A DNA stretch of 64,000 nucleotides from Terriglobia bacterium (GTDB taxonomy: Bacteria; Acidobacteriota; Terriglobia; Terriglobales; Acidobacteriaceae). How positions within the stretch are numbered: position 1 is the stretch's first letter; every line of letters starts with the position of its first letter. Shown here piece after piece: positions 29,948-38,532 of the stretch. The stretch is taken from assembly GCA_032252755.1 (NCBI GenBank), contig JAVUPY010000052.1, forward strand, positions 1 to 64,000, read 5' to 3'. The position numbers and the translations under genes are program-made. The notes under the pieces are model-generated. The model worked only from the letters and a program-made list of their open reading frames with translations. It did not search any database and had not been told where the DNA came from.

Positions 29948-30358
29948 ATGCGATTCGCAAAAATTGTTTTTGCCGCTGCCGGCATCTGGGGATTCATCGT
30001 TCTTACCCCGCTCTTCTTTCTCGAAGACAAAATCGGTCTCACGAATCCGCCTGCCATTACTCACCCCGAATATTTCTACGGGTTCATTTGTGTCGCACTG
30101 GCGTGGCAAGTTGCGTTCCTGATCATCGCGAAGGATCCGGTGCGGTTTCGGACGCTGATGATTGCCTGCATGGTGGAGAAGTTCCCGTTCCCGATTGCGT
30201 GCACGTTGCTTTACATGCATGGGCGCATTGCGCCGCCGGTTTTAGCGTCAAGCATGGTGGATTTGCTGTTGGGGGTTCTGTTCGTGGCGGCATACATCAG
30301 GACCCGCCGCGAAGCGGCGATCCACGATGGACGCCGAGGAGCACGGAGTGTGGCTTGA
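29948..30358 (+). CDS. small integral membrane protein
   Basis: 136 residues from ATG 29948, with about four hydrophobic segments: IVFAAAGIWGFIVLTPLFF, then YFYGFICVALAWQVAFLII, FPFPIACTLLYMHG and VDLLLGVLFVAAYI. No charged or catalytic residues stand out within the helices. The last 15 residues (REAAIHDGRRGARSVA) are basic and cytoplasmic by the positive-inside rule. It lies between the two mutase subunit genes but nothing connects it to B12 chemistry. I recall similar four-helix proteins as conserved hypotheticals only. Confidence 0.78.
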   Translation: MRFAKIVFAAAGIWGFIVLTPLFFLEDKIGLTNPPAITHPEYFYGFICVALAWQVAFLIIAKDPVRFRTLMIACMVEKFPFPIACTLLYMHGRIAPPVLASSMVDLLLGVLFVAAYIRTRREAAIHDGRRGARSVA

Positions 30359-30451
30359 GGTTCAGGGCACAGGTGCAGGTTTTCCTGTACGTTGCGCCTT
30401 GGACCTTATACCAGCAGCCACCACGGCTTTTTCGCCATCTAACTGTGCAGC

Positions 30452-31684
30452 ATGTTCCCCTTCACAAAGGTCTCAAACCGGGTGGCACAGAGACTCGCAG
30501 CGGTCTTCTTCTTCACGACGGTGGTGCTGGGACTGGCGTTGTTCGGCTTCTGGCGGTACGTGCATGAACTCACATTGACACTCCCGGTGGCGCCCGCGCC
30601 GAAGCCCGTGGCCAATGGAGCGCCGCCGATGCATCGCGTCTCGCCGCTGCTGATGGACTATCGGCTGGACACGCCGGGAAGAGGCGAATTGTTTCCGGCG
30701 CTGATGACGGCGTCAGCTTCCGACTACTGGCCCGCTGCGATATTGACGATTACCAATACGGGAAAATCGCCGGCGGTACAGGTGATCACGGCGGAGATTC
30801 CGGGATACAGCCGCAAGCTGCGGCAGACGGAAGTCGTGGCCGGAAGGGGCACCGCGACGCTGCGCATCACGCCGGAGTTGCTGCCGCGTGCGTACGAATT
30901 GCAAGAGATCGCGCACGCCAGGTTGCATGTCCAGGTGCTCGATGACGGCGGGACGATCATGTTCGCGCAGTCGCGGCCTGTGTTGATTCACAGCGGCAAC
31001 GACCTTTACTGGGGTAAGCAGTTTGCAAACGCGCAGGTAGTAGCGCGGTGGGTAACGCCGCACGATCCGGCGGTGCTGAAGCTGGTGGCGAGCGCTCACC
31101 AGTTCATCTATCACGGGCGCATGCCGGGCTACAACATCAGCACGAAATATGAAAACCGGCTGCCGCCGCAGGTGAAGCGGCAGGCAGAGGCGGTTTTCAA
31201 GGCGCTGAAGCGCTCAGGGTTCAGCTACGTTTCGAGTATCTATACGTTCGGCGGCTTCGCCGGAGAGTCGCAGAGGATTCGGTTGCCGCGCGAGACATTG
31301 CAGCTCAACACCGCGAACTGCATGGATATCTCGGTGGCGTTCGCGTCGGCGATCGAGAACCTCGACATGGATCCGGTGCTGGTGATCATTCCCGGACACG
31401 CCTTCACGGGAGTGCGTCTGGGGCCGCAGTCGCCGGACATCCTGTATCTCGACCTGACGGTGCTGCCGAAAGGTACGTTCGCACAGGCAGAGGCGCGAGC
31501 GCAAAATTGGCTCAAGAAGACAAACCCCAACCAAGTGCTGACGATCGATGTGGCGTCGGCGCGGAAGATGGGAATTTATCCCCTGCCGACGGATGGAGCT
31601 GCAACGGAGCCGTCGGTGGCGACCGAGACGCTGGGCGGACCGGGGAATTCGCTTAAACCACCGGGAATACCCGAGAAGAGATAA
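30452..31684 (+). CDS. membrane-anchored transglutaminase-like protein
   Basis: 410 residues. Residues about 14-36 form one transmembrane helix (LAAVFFFTTVVLGLALFGFW), so the rest is periplasmic. Residues 60-200 look like a beta-rich domain (DYWPAAILTITNTGKSPAVQ). The C-terminal part has a plausible papain-like triad in transglutaminase order: C290 in NTANCMDISVAFASA, H316 in IIPGHAFTGVRL and D334 in ILYLDLT. That Cys-His-Asp layout with a predicted active-site helix is typical of bacterial transglutaminase-like proteases or peptidases. It sits between the mutase subunit genes; a functional link is not evident. Family assignment is by motif only. Confidence 0.72.
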   Translation: MFPFTKVSNRVAQRLAAVFFFTTVVLGLALFGFWRYVHELTLTLPVAPAPKPVANGAPPMHRVSPLLMDYRLDTPGRGELFPALMTASASDYWPAAILTITNTGKSPAVQVITAEIPGYSRKLRQTEVVAGRGTATLRITPELLPRAYELQEIAHARLHVQVLDDGGTIMFAQSRPVLIHSGNDLYWGKQFANAQVVARWVTPHDPAVLKLVASAHQFIYHGRMPGYNISTKYENRLPPQVKRQAEAVFKALKRSGFSYVSSIYTFGGFAGESQRIRLPRETLQLNTANCMDISVAFASAIENLDMDPVLVIIPGHAFTGVRLGPQSPDILYLDLTVLPKGTFAQAEARAQNWLKKTNPNQVLTIDVASARKMGIYPLPTDGAATEPSVATETLGGPGNSLKPPGIPEKR

Positions 31685-31700
31685 AAGTTAGAAAACCATC

Positions 31701-31737
31701 GTGCCCACGTCTGCTAACTGCGGCGACGTGCGGAACG
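31701..31737. repeat. palindromic repeat, family A copy 10 (diverged)
   Basis: GTGCCCACGTCTGCTAACTG then CGGCGACGTGCGGAAC. The right arm has lost bases relative to CGGCAGACGTGGGGCAC. It lies 16 bp after the stop of the transglutaminase-like gene. Confidence 0.78.
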
Positions 31738-31820
31738 GAAACGGCCTGCCGCCCGTTTTTGTGCATTGTTCCAGTACGCGATATCATTGGCAGAACACAG
31801 GAGTGATGCGAATAACCCTT

Positions 31821-32237
31821 ATGGCTGCTGAACGCAAGATACGTGTGCTGGTGGCGAAACCGGGACTTGACGGGCACGACCGCGGGGCGAAGGTGATTGC
31901 GCGGGCGCTGCGCGACGCCGGGATGGAAGTGATCTATACCGGGCTGCGGCAAACGCCGGAAATGATTATGACGTCGTCGCTGCAGGAAGACGTGGACGTC
32001 ATCGGGTTATCGATTCTCTCGGGCGCGCACAATGCGATCGTTCCGCGGGTGATGGACCTGCTGAAGCAGAACAAGATGGACGACGTGCTGGTGCTTGTCG
32101 GCGGAATCATTCCCGACCAGGATATCGAGAGGCTTAAGAAGGCTGGCGTGGCGGGAATCTTCCAGCCGGGAACGCCGATGGACGATATCGTGAAGTTCAT
32201 TCGGGAGAACGTGAAGCCCAGAGGGGTCGTCGCTTAA
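31821..32237 (+). CDS. methylmalonyl-CoA mutase, B12-binding (small) subunit
   Basis: 138 residues from ATG 31821; an ATG at 31806 directly after AGGAGTG is an alternative. It is the Rossmann-like cobalamin domain: [18 protein letters not shown] has D17-x-H19-x-x-G22, the His ligand to cobalt. [16 protein letters not shown] and [15 protein letters not shown] carry the SxL and GG loops that hold the nucleotide tail. The end ([16 protein letters not shown]) is standard for this subunit. It completes the split mutase with the gene at 28036. No LAO/MeaB chaperone gene or epimerase gene is nearby. Confidence 0.94.
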   Translation: MAAERKIRVLVAKPGLDGHDRGAKVIARALRDAGMEVIYTGLRQTPEMIMTSSLQEDVDVIGLSILSGAHNAIVPRVMDLLKQNKMDDVLVLVGGIIPDQDIERLKKAGVAGIFQPGTPMDDIVKFIRENVKPRGVVA

Positions 32238-32290
32238 AGGATCGGCTCACCACAGAGACACAGAGACACAAAGGCAAAGAATTCATAAGG

Positions 32291-32323
32291 ACGCCCTGCT
32301 ACATGCGGGGCGTTTCTTTTTTT
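32291..32323 (+). terminator. intrinsic terminator after the B12 subunit gene
   Basis: ACGCCCTGC at 32291-32299 pairs with GCGGGGCGT at 32305-32313 around TACAT, followed by TTTCTTTTTTT. The preceding 50 bp hold a CACAGAGA tandem tract. Confidence 0.9.
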
Positions 32324-32371
32324 CGCTAACAACGAAGGACTCTAAGAGTCACTAGGGTATTCTGGTTCGCG

Positions 32372-33097
32372 ATGGCAAGCGATGAAAAGTTGAAAGAAGT
32401 GATTGCGTCAACGGTGGGGCCGGCGCCGTGGTATTGGGAGACATTTCCGAGGCCGACGGGGGCGAGCGGCAAGGGGTACGAGTGGCAGTTCCACAACCCG
32501 GAGTCACAGCTGGCATACCTGATCACGCTGCACCTTCCGGGCGAGGCGGACCAACCGCGGCTGGCACTGAATACATACTGCCGCCCCTTCAAGATAAATT
32601 CCGATACGTTTGGGGTGTGGTGTCCGGAGGGGAGAAACCTGCGGTTTGTGGCGTTCGATCCGGATTCGCTGAAGGTGTTCGATTTCCAGGAGATCGCCGG
32701 ATGGTTCAAGAATTCAAGCGAACGGATGTACGCGGCGACAGCACCAATCGCGGAATTCTCGCTTCCTACGACCATGGGAGCGGGGACCCATGAGTTCAAG
32801 TTTCCGGAAGAGTTCCACAGCGTGACGGAGTTGCTGACCATCACCGCGCTGCCTTCAACGGCGGCGGACGAGGCGAGTGCGGCGGTTTTCGTGCTTTACC
32901 CGCATGCCGGGCTGGTCGAAGTGCTGCCGCAGAAATGGTTTACGCCGAGGAAATTCGATCTTGGATATCAATGGGTGACGCGGGTGGCGCGCGATCCGGA
33001 ATCGCACCGGATCATTGGGGATGGGATTCGGATGGGAAGCTTCGAATTGGACGATGACGGGATGGAACTAAAGCGGTGGATCGAAATAGAAGGTTAG
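32372..33097 (+). CDS. conserved protein of unknown function
   Basis: 241 residues, no signal peptide or membrane segment. The start (MASDEKLKEVIASTVGPAPW) has no strong ribosome site. Motifs include YEWQFHNPESQLAYLITLHL, then DTFGVWCPEGRNLRFVAFDP and FVLYPHAGLVEVLPQKWFTP, and the C-terminus reads IGDGIRMGSFELDDDGMELK. Secondary structure looks mainly beta with one central helix. I do not recognise a family. It follows a terminator and is followed by a convergent small gene, so it is probably monocistronic. Confidence 0.68.
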   Translation: MASDEKLKEVIASTVGPAPWYWETFPRPTGASGKGYEWQFHNPESQLAYLITLHLPGEADQPRLALNTYCRPFKINSDTFGVWCPEGRNLRFVAFDPDSLKVFDFQEIAGWFKNSSERMYAATAPIAEFSLPTTMGAGTHEFKFPEEFHSVTELLTITALPSTAADEASAAVFVLYPHAGLVEVLPQKWFTPRKFDLGYQWVTRVARDPESHRIIGDGIRMGSFELDDDGMELKRWIEIEG

Positions 33098-33160
33098 GAA
33101 ACGAGCCATCGGCGAACGTGCCATCATGCCACCGTCGGCAGCCAAAAAGCGCATCGCGGC

Positions 33161-33412
33161 TTACTTTTTCTTTTCATCGTCCAGGAGGCCGAGGCGGATT
33201 TCGCCCTCGTCCTCGGGCTTGACCTCGTGGTGCGCGTTCCACCAGCGGATGATTCCAGCCATGATGAGGCCGACGATGAGGCTGATCGCGAGGAACCAGC
33301 GGATTACGGGGACCCAAATGAGCAACCCGATTACGACGATTGCCCCGAGTATGAGACCCAGTTTGCCTTTGGTCCAGAGACTGCCTGTGACTCGTGGTGT
33401 GTATTGTCGCAT
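33161..33412 (-). CDS. small two-helix membrane protein
   Basis: 83 residues with two hydrophobic segments, GLILGAIVVIGLLIWVPVI and FLAISLIVGLIMAGIIRWW, joined by a very short turn. A charged cytoplasmic tail follows (HHEVKPEDEGEIRLGLLDDEKKK, read as EDEGE and DDEKKK clusters). The regular amphipathic charge pattern and clean ends argue that it is a real gene. No family name can be given. It is convergent with the gene at 32372. Confidence 0.7.
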   Translation of the reverse strand: MRQYTPRVTGSLWTKGKLGLILGAIVVIGLLIWVPVIRWFLAISLIVGLIMAGIIRWWNAHHEVKPEDEGEIRLGLLDDEKKK

Positions 33413-33696
33413 AGGGAGATTCTAAGGCGCGCCGATGCGATTTTGCTGCGATTTCTAGCGGTGCAAGGCGGCGTCCCGCTTGCGGCGCGACCAAGGTAAT
33501 TGTACCGATTCCCGTCCACCTGATTACCAGCTACCACGATTCGTACTCTGGCCCTAGGGAATCTCAGGTGCCCACCTAAGTTCTAAGGCTCATTTAGTTC
33601 TGTTGGGCCAGCGACTACTCTCGGATCGTCCGCGCAGACCTTGGACTCTCTGACCTCTGCCTGTGCGTAACTCCACCGCCCCCCGAGGAGGTCGTT

Positions 33697-34722
33697 TTGG
33701 CATCCCCCGATTCTGCCCGAAACACCAGTCGCAAGCAGGTCTTACTCATAGTTGCACTTCTCTCAGCGATAGCTGTGTCACTCGCCACCCCTTCGATCGC
33801 ACAGACAGTCACAATCAGCCAACCGGCCAACAATTCCACGGTGTCGAGTTCGGTGCAAGTGGTTGCGAAAGCCTCGGACAGCAATGGAATCAAATACACA
33901 CAGATCTATGTGGACGGATCTGCTAAGTACACCGTTAATTCAAGCTACGTCAATACGACACTGAGTCTGAGCAGCGGGACGCACCGGATCGCCGTGCAGG
34001 CGACCGACACGCTGGGAAACCATGGGAAGTCGGTGGTGTATGTCACGGTGTCGAGCACAACGAATCTGACGACCTTCACCCGTATCGAAGAACAATCGGA
34101 CTGGCAGACGTGCGGGAATTGCGGAAATACCGGCGCGACCGGAGCAACCGCAACGTACTCCATGACGCGCGGTATCAGCAGCCCGTCTCTGGATGGTAGT
34201 TCCAGCTCGTTCTCTATTGGGGGATCGTATACGTACAAGAACGCTTATTGGTACATCGGCGACTCTCCCGGCCCAACCAAGCCGGTGCAGTATTTGCGGT
34301 ATGAGTTCTACCTGTATGTGCCCGGGAAGTATGTGAATGCTCCGCAGGCGATCGAGTTCGAATGCCAGCAAAAGGCAAACGGATACGTTTACAACTTCGC
34401 CTGGCAGGCGAATTATGCCGGCAATCAATGGCGCATCTTTGACTATGTGCTTCGCCGGTGGGATTCGACCGGAATTTCGCTAACTCGCTTCTCCGGGGAC
34501 AAGTGGCACCACATCATTGCCGAGTACCACACGGACGGAACCTCTGTCGTGCATGACGCGTTGACGATCGATGGAGTGCGCCACGTTGTCGGGATCAAGC
34601 ATCCGGGGAAGTACGTTGGCGGAACGAGCCACTATCTCACGAACGCATTTCAACTCGACCTGAACGGCTCGGCGACACCCTACAAGGTGTACGTGGATGG
34701 AATGAAGGTGAGCTACAAGTAA
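33697..34722 (+). CDS. secreted protein with Ig-like domain and lectin-like C-terminal domain
   Basis: 341 residues from TTG 33697, which has GAGGAGGT five bases upstream. A signal peptide runs to about residue 36 (LLSAIAVSLATPSIAQ). Residues about 37-120 are a bacterial Ig-like domain: VTISQPANNSTVSSSVQV, then DSNGIKYTQIYVDG and SSGTHRIAVQATDTLGNHG. Residues about 125-341 are a beta-sandwich reminiscent of concanavalin-like lectins (YSMTRGISSPSLDG, FSGDKWHHIIAEYHTDG, NAFQLDLNGSATPYKVYVDG), with a CGNCG pair. It is probably secreted and may bind carbohydrate. A strong terminator follows. Confidence 0.82.
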   Translation: MASPDSARNTSRKQVLLIVALLSAIAVSLATPSIAQTVTISQPANNSTVSSSVQVVAKASDSNGIKYTQIYVDGSAKYTVNSSYVNTTLSLSSGTHRIAVQATDTLGNHGKSVVYVTVSSTTNLTTFTRIEEQSDWQTCGNCGNTGATGATATYSMTRGISSPSLDGSSSSFSIGGSYTYKNAYWYIGDSPGPTKPVQYLRYEFYLYVPGKYVNAPQAIEFECQQKANGYVYNFAWQANYAGNQWRIFDYVLRRWDSTGISLTRFSGDKWHHIIAEYHTDGTSVVHDALTIDGVRHVVGIKHPGKYVGGTSHYLTNAFQLDLNGSATPYKVYVDGMKVSYK

Positions 34723-34745
34723 GGCAACGGTTAATTGTGGATTGT

Positions 34746-34790
34746 GAATCGTGGGCGCCCTGCCCACGATTCATTGCTTTGCGATTTTTT
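34746..34790 (+). terminator. intrinsic terminator of the Ig-like protein gene
   Basis: GAATCGTGGGC at 34746-34756 is complementary to GCCCACGATTC at 34762-34772 around GCCCT, followed by TTGCTTTGCGATTTTTT to 34790. It isolates the isc operon from upstream transcription. Confidence 0.85.
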
Positions 34791-34793
34791 CTC

Positions 34794-34808
34794 CGACCTT
34801 TTTGGTCG
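34794..34808. promoter_or_regulatory. operator-like palindrome 1 upstream of iscR
   Basis: CGACCTTTTTGGTCG: five-base arms CGACC/GGTCG, five-base T centre. The same arms recur 110 bp downstream around the predicted iscR start site, suggesting two binding sites for one regulator, most simply IscR itself. Confidence 0.55.
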
Positions 34809-34866
34809 TAAATCCATAACGTATTCAATAACTTAGCCTTAGGCGTAAAAGAACAGGCTAAAGACC

Positions 34867-34896
34867 TTGCATTTTTCCTGCCTGCGCATCTATTCT
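34867..34896 (+). promoter_or_regulatory. candidate iscR promoter
   Basis: TTGCAT at 34867-34872 and TATTCT at 34891-34896, separated by 18 bp. The second palindrome begins eight bases after the -10 box, so a bound repressor would cover the transcript start. Confidence 0.5.
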
Positions 34897-34903
34897 AAAT
34901 ATG

Positions 34904-34918
34904 CGACCAAATTGGTCG
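34904..34918. promoter_or_regulatory. operator-like palindrome 2 (iscR)
   Basis: CGACCAAATTGGTCG, a perfect palindrome with one central base, extended by G on the left and TAG on the right. The position over the predicted +1 fits autorepression by an Rrf2-type regulator. Confidence 0.65.
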
Positions 34919-34966
34919 TAGATTTTTGGAGCCTGAGCCACGGGTTCCGCATCATGAGAGCAGACG

Positions 34967-35407
34967 ATGCTGAAGCTCACTAAGAAAGCTGACTACGGCC
35001 TGATTGCCATGCGGCACCTGGCCGAGCACGGCGACTTGGGAGCATGCAGCGCCAAGGACCTGGCGGAGTTGTATGGCATCCCGCAGGAGGCACTGGCGAA
35101 GATCCTCCAGAAACTGGTCAAAGCCCAGTTGCTGGTTTCGCAGCAGGGCACGAACGGCGGGTACACGCTGGCGCGGAATCCGGGTGCGATCAGCGCACTG
35201 GAGGTTATTCGGGCCATTGAAGGACCGCTCTTTATCACGTCCTGCTCGACCGGTTCGGAGTGTGAGCAGGAGCAACGCTGCAATATTCGTGGGCCACTGC
35301 GGAAGGTAAGCAAGACGATTGAAGAAGTTCTGAGCAAACTGACACTGGTGGAGATGACGGAGTCTCACGAGAACGATACACGGGTGGAGTTGATTACGCT
35401 GCGTTGA
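34967..35407 (+). CDS. iscR: Rrf2-family Fe-S regulator IscR
   Basis: 146 residues. The N-terminal winged helix (MLKLTKKADYGLIAMRHLAE; DLAELYGIPQEALAKILQKL) is followed by QQGTNGGYTLARNP, the Rrf2 wing. C93, C99 and C105 (ITSCSTGSECEQEQRCN) match the three [2Fe-2S] cysteine positions of E. coli IscR (92, 98 and 104). It is the first gene of the isc operon and by analogy senses Fe-S sufficiency, with cluster-bound IscR repressing the operon. The CGACC...GGTCG palindromes upstream are its likely sites. The gap to iscS holds a diverged family A repeat. Confidence 0.93.
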   Translation: MLKLTKKADYGLIAMRHLAEHGDLGACSAKDLAELYGIPQEALAKILQKLVKAQLLVSQQGTNGGYTLARNPGAISALEVIRAIEGPLFITSCSTGSECEQEQRCNIRGPLRKVSKTIEEVLSKLTLVEMTESHENDTRVELITLR

Positions 35408-35414
35408 AGGTCGG

Positions 35415-35456
35415 GGTGTCCCAATGTCTTCTCAAAAGAAGGGACGTGGGCACGGA
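35415..35456. repeat. diverged family A repeat between iscR and iscS
   Basis: GGTGTCCCAATGTCTTCTCA and AGAAGGGACGTGGGCACGG. Only the outer right arm (GACGTGGGCACGG) is close to the family, so this is a remnant or chance resemblance. Confidence 0.4.
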
Positions 35457-35500
35457 AGGTTAAAAGATTTATAAGCACGGCTTAGGAGATCGAAGCGGTT

Positions 35501-36745
35501 ATGGCAAATGAAGGTGTGAAGCTGCCGATTTATCTGGATAACCATGCGACCACTCGCGTGGATCCGCGTGTGCTGGAAGCAATGCTCCCGTACTTTTCGG
35601 AAACGTTCGGCAATGCCGCCAGTCGGAATCATGAGTTTGGGTGGGTCGCAGAGCAGGCGGTGGAGAAGGGCCGAGAACAGATCGCGAAGCTGATTGGCGC
35701 CACGTCGAAGGAGATCATCTTCACTTCCGGCGCGACCGAGAGCGACAACCTCGCGATTAAGGGTATCGCGGAGATGTATCGCGAGAAGGGCGACCACATC
35801 ATTACGCAGGCGACCGAGCACAAGGCGGTGCTCGATACGTGCAAGCGCCTGGAGAAACATGGGTTCCGAGTGACGTATCTGCCGGTTCAGAAGGACGGCC
35901 GCATCGATCTCGATGACTTAAAGCGCGCGATGGATGAGAAGACGATTCTCGTGACCATCATGGCCGCGAACAACGAAATTGGCGTGCTGCAGCCGATTCG
36001 CGAAATCGGAGCGCTGTGTCACGAGAAGGGCGTCTTCTTCCATACCGACGCGGTGCAGGCGGTGGGCAAGGTTCCGTTCAACGTGATCACCGATAACGTG
36101 GACCTGGCGTCGATCAGCGGACACAAGATTTATGGGCCGAAGGGCGTTGGTGCTCTCTATGTTCGTCGCAAGAATCCTCGCGTTCAACTTGTCGCCCAGA
36201 TCGATGGCGGAGGACACGAGCGCGGGATGCGTTCGGGGACTCTGAACGTTCCGGGGATCGTCGGAATCGGCAAGGCTTGCGAAATCGCAATGAACGAGAT
36301 GGAGCAGGAGACGAAGTACCTTAGCGGGTTGCGCGATTCGTTGAAGGACCAGATATTCAGCGAGTTGGACGAGGTATACGTCAACGGTTCGATGGAGCAT
36401 CGTTTGCCCGGCAACATCAACATTAGTTTTGCGTACGTGGAAGGCGAGTCGCTGCTGATGGGCATCAACGATATTGCTGTGTCGAGCGGTTCGGCCTGCA
36501 CTTCGGCGACGCTGGAACCTTCGTACGTACTGAAGGCACTGGGTGCGGGCGATGACCTGGCGCATAGCTCGATCCGTTTCGGGATTGGCCGCTTCAATAC
36601 GCAAGCAGAAGTGAACTACGTGGCGCGGCGCGTCATCGAAACCGTGAAACGGCTTCGCGAACTCTCTCCGTTGTACGAGTTGGCGAAGGAGGGTGTGGAT
36701 TTGACCAAGGTGCAGTGGGCCGCCACCGCTGAAGGCGGACACTGA
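35501..36745 (+). CDS. iscS: cysteine desulfurase IscS
   Basis: 414 residues, the usual IscS length (about 404). PLP enzyme that takes sulfur from cysteine and passes it as persulfide to Isc[15 protein letters not shown] opens the fold (aminotransferase class V), [11 protein letters not shown] holds the PLP-stacking His, [12 protein letters not shown] contains the PLP lysine K209, and [14 protein letters not shown] the catalytic C333 in its long mobile loop. The ATG at 35501 gives the family start. Second gene of the isc operon, 48 bp before iscU. Confidence 0.97.
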   Translation: MANEGVKLPIYLDNHATTRVDPRVLEAMLPYFSETFGNAASRNHEFGWVAEQAVEKGREQIAKLIGATSKEIIFTSGATESDNLAIKGIAEMYREKGDHIITQATEHKAVLDTCKRLEKHGFRVTYLPVQKDGRIDLDDLKRAMDEKTILVTIMAANNEIGVLQPIREIGALCHEKGVFFHTDAVQAVGKVPFNVITDNVDLASISGHKIYGPKGVGALYVRRKNPRVQLVAQIDGGGHERGMRSGTLNVPGIVGIGKACEIAMNEMEQETKYLSGLRDSLKDQIFSELDEVYVNGSMEHRLPGNINISFAYVEGESLLMGINDIAVSSGSACTSATLEPSYVLKALGAGDDLAHSSIRFGIGRFNTQAEVNYVARRVIETVKRLRELSPLYELAKEGVDLTKVQWAATAEGGH

Positions 36746-36793
36746 TCAGGTTCTAACGATTAAGTTTACAGATTTCTGAAATGGAGAAGTGGG

Positions 36794-37192
36794 ATGGCAT
36801 ACAGCGATAAGGTACTGGATCACTACACGAATCCGCGGAACGTTGGCTCGATGGACAAGGCAAACACCGACGTTGGCACCGGGCTGGTGGGAGCTCCGGA
36901 ATGCGGTGACGTGATGAAGTTGCAGATCAAGGTCAATCCGGAAACCAACGTGATTGAGGACGCAAAATTCAAGACGTTCGGCTGCGGGTCGGCCATCGCG
37001 TCGTCTTCGCTCGCCACGGAGTGGGTGAAGGGCAAGACCGTGGATGAGGCTCTGCAGATCAAGAACACGGATATCGTGAAGGAGCTGTCGCTTCCTCCGG
37101 TGAAGATCCACTGCTCGGTGCTGGCGGAAGACGCCATCCGGGCGGCGATCAGCGACTGGAAGAAGAAGAACGGGAACGGCGACAGCAAGTAA
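36794..37192 (+). CDS. iscU: Fe-S cluster scaffold protein IscU
   Basis: 132 residues. Ligand residues of the scaffold are present: C37 and D39 (PECGDVMKL), C64 (TFGCGSAIAS), and H106-C107 (IHCSVLAEDAI). The LPPVK motif (residues 100-104) is the HscA recognition site, matching the presence of hscA and hscB downstream. It receives sulfur from IscS and builds [2Fe-2S] clusters. The ATG follows a GGAGAAGTGGG site. It is followed by iscA after nine bases. Confidence 0.97.
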   Translation: MAYSDKVLDHYTNPRNVGSMDKANTDVGTGLVGAPECGDVMKLQIKVNPETNVIEDAKFKTFGCGSAIASSSLATEWVKGKTVDEALQIKNTDIVKELSLPPVKIHCSVLAEDAIRAAISDWKKKNGNGDSK

Positions 37193-37201
37193 AGGGAACT
37201 C

Positions 37202-37579
37202 ATGGCTGAACTTGTACAACCCGGAAAGCCGGTGGAGACGCCGCCGGCTAAGGGCATCCAGGTCACCGATGCCGCCGTAGAGCGCATCCGCTCAGCGATG
37301 GCGAAGGAAGGAATTTCGCCGGAGCAGGGTGGATTGCGTCTGGGCGTGCAGGGTGGCGGCTGTTCGGGGCTGAGCTACAACATCCGCTTCGACACGCAGC
37401 CGCGCGAACGAGATCGTATTTTCGAGTTCGGCGGCGTGCGCGTTTTTGTCGATCCGAAATCATTCATTTATCTGCACGGAATGACCCTGGATTGGGAGAA
37501 CACGCTGATACACCAGGGCTTCGTTTTCGTTAATCCGAACGCGCAGAAGTCGTGCGGATGTGGCAGCTCATTCTCTTAA
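37202..37579 (+). CDS. iscA: A-type Fe-S carrier IscA
   Basis: 125 residues. The three conserved cysteines of A-type carriers are C54 (GGGCSGLSY) and C118/C120 (SCGCGSSF). An 18-residue N-terminal extension precedes the usual start (IQVTDAAVERIRSAM). It carries clusters or iron from IscU to target apoproteins. It lies in the isc operon between iscU and hscB. SufA or ErpA cannot be separated by sequence alone, but the operon context favours IscA. Confidence 0.94.
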   Translation: MAELVQPGKPVETPPAKGIQVTDAAVERIRSAMAKEGISPEQGGLRLGVQGGGCSGLSYNIRFDTQPRERDRIFEFGGVRVFVDPKSFIYLHGMTLDWENTLIHQGFVFVNPNAQKSCGCGSSFS

Positions 37580-37677
37580 AAAAGAAGTGGCGGGACCAAG
37601 GGGCGAGCAGCGTGTCGTTCGTTGCCCGGAGTTCGTTTGCACTCGTTACCCGGTACTCGTTACTCGGTACTACCTAA
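37580..37677 (+). other. isc operon spacer with short tandem units
   Basis: The 98-bp gap between iscA and hscB contains near-tandem TTACCCGGTACTCG and TTACTCGGTACTAC units at about 37645-37675, directly before the hscB ATG. No ribosome site was recognised. Confidence 0.55.
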
Positions 37678-38445
37678 ATGGCTACGAAAGATTCGGAATC
37701 CGCTCCACTGCAACTCGAGGCAAACGGCAGTTCCCTGCTGGCGAAGTGCTGGTCGTGCGGCGATATGCGGGCGGCGCACTTCTGCCAGGCTTGCGGGCAT
37801 CTGCAGCCTCCGGCGCCGACGGACTACTTTTCGTTCTTCGGGCTCCCGCGAAAGCTGAACGTGGATACGGCGAAACTGGAGTCAGGGTTCTATGGGCTAA
37901 GCCGGAAGCTGCATCCCGACCGGTATTCGCTGGCGCAGACGAACGAGAAGGAATGGAGCCTCGAAAAGACTTCACAACTGAATGACGCCTACCGCACGCT
38001 GCGCGATCCGGTTTCGCGAACCGTGTATCTGCTGAAGTTGGAAGGCGTGCGTTTCGAGGAGCAGTCAAAAGCGGCGACGGAGGCGGCGCGAACTTCCGGC
38101 GAGACGAAGAAGCAGGCGATTCCGCCGAACCTGCTCGAAGAAGTCTTCGAGCTGAATATGCAGTTGGAAGAGGCTCGCATGAATAGGAAGATGGGCGAGT
38201 CGGACGAGATCCTGGCTCGCGATCTGCGCGAGACGAAGGCGAAGCTCGAGGCCAAGTACAACGGCATGATGGAAGAGTTGAAACAGTATTGGAACGAGTG
38301 GGACGCAGTGATCGATCGCGCGGCGGCAGGCGAAGATGTCAGCGCGGAAGGCAAGCGTGCGCTCGATCATATGTTGGACCTGCTGAACCGGCGCACCTAT
38401 GTGAGAAATCTGGTGCGCGATGTAAACGAAGTTTTGGAAGATTGA
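37678..38445 (+). CDS. hscB: Fe-S assembly co-chaperone HscB with N-terminal zinc finger
   Basis: 255 residues. Residues 24-39 form a C-x2-C...C-x2-C finger (CWSCG, FCQACG), as in the human HscB/HSC20 type rather than the E. coli protein, which lacks it. The J domain spans about residues 49-120 with HPD at 79-81 (LSRKLHPDRYS). The C-terminal half (EEVFELNMQLEEARMN) is the IscU-binding helical domain. It delivers IscU to HscA and stimulates its ATPase. At 255 residues it is longer than the usual 170-175, because of the finger, a linker (SGETKKQAIPP) and a tail. Confidence 0.92.
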   Translation: MATKDSESAPLQLEANGSSLLAKCWSCGDMRAAHFCQACGHLQPPAPTDYFSFFGLPRKLNVDTAKLESGFYGLSRKLHPDRYSLAQTNEKEWSLEKTSQLNDAYRTLRDPVSRTVYLLKLEGVRFEEQSKAATEAARTSGETKKQAIPPNLLEEVFELNMQLEEARMNRKMGESDEILARDLRETKAKLEAKYNGMMEELKQYWNEWDAVIDRAAAGEDVSAEGKRALDHMLDLLNRRTYVRNLVRDVNEVLED

Positions 38446-38452
38446 AGAATGG

Positions 38453-38530
38453 GTAATTTGGCAATTTGTAATTGGTAATTTGAGACGAGAATTGCCAACC
38501 GCAAATTACCAATTACAAATCACCAATTAC
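38453..38530. repeat. AT-rich inverted repeat covering the hscA start region
   Basis: GTAATTTGGCAATTTGTAAT (from 38453) is nearly complementary to ATTACAAATCACCAATTAC (to 38530). The arms are about 30 bases with about 24 matches. The repeat ends two bases before the hscA ATG. Confidence 0.75.
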
Positions 38531-38532
38531 AA

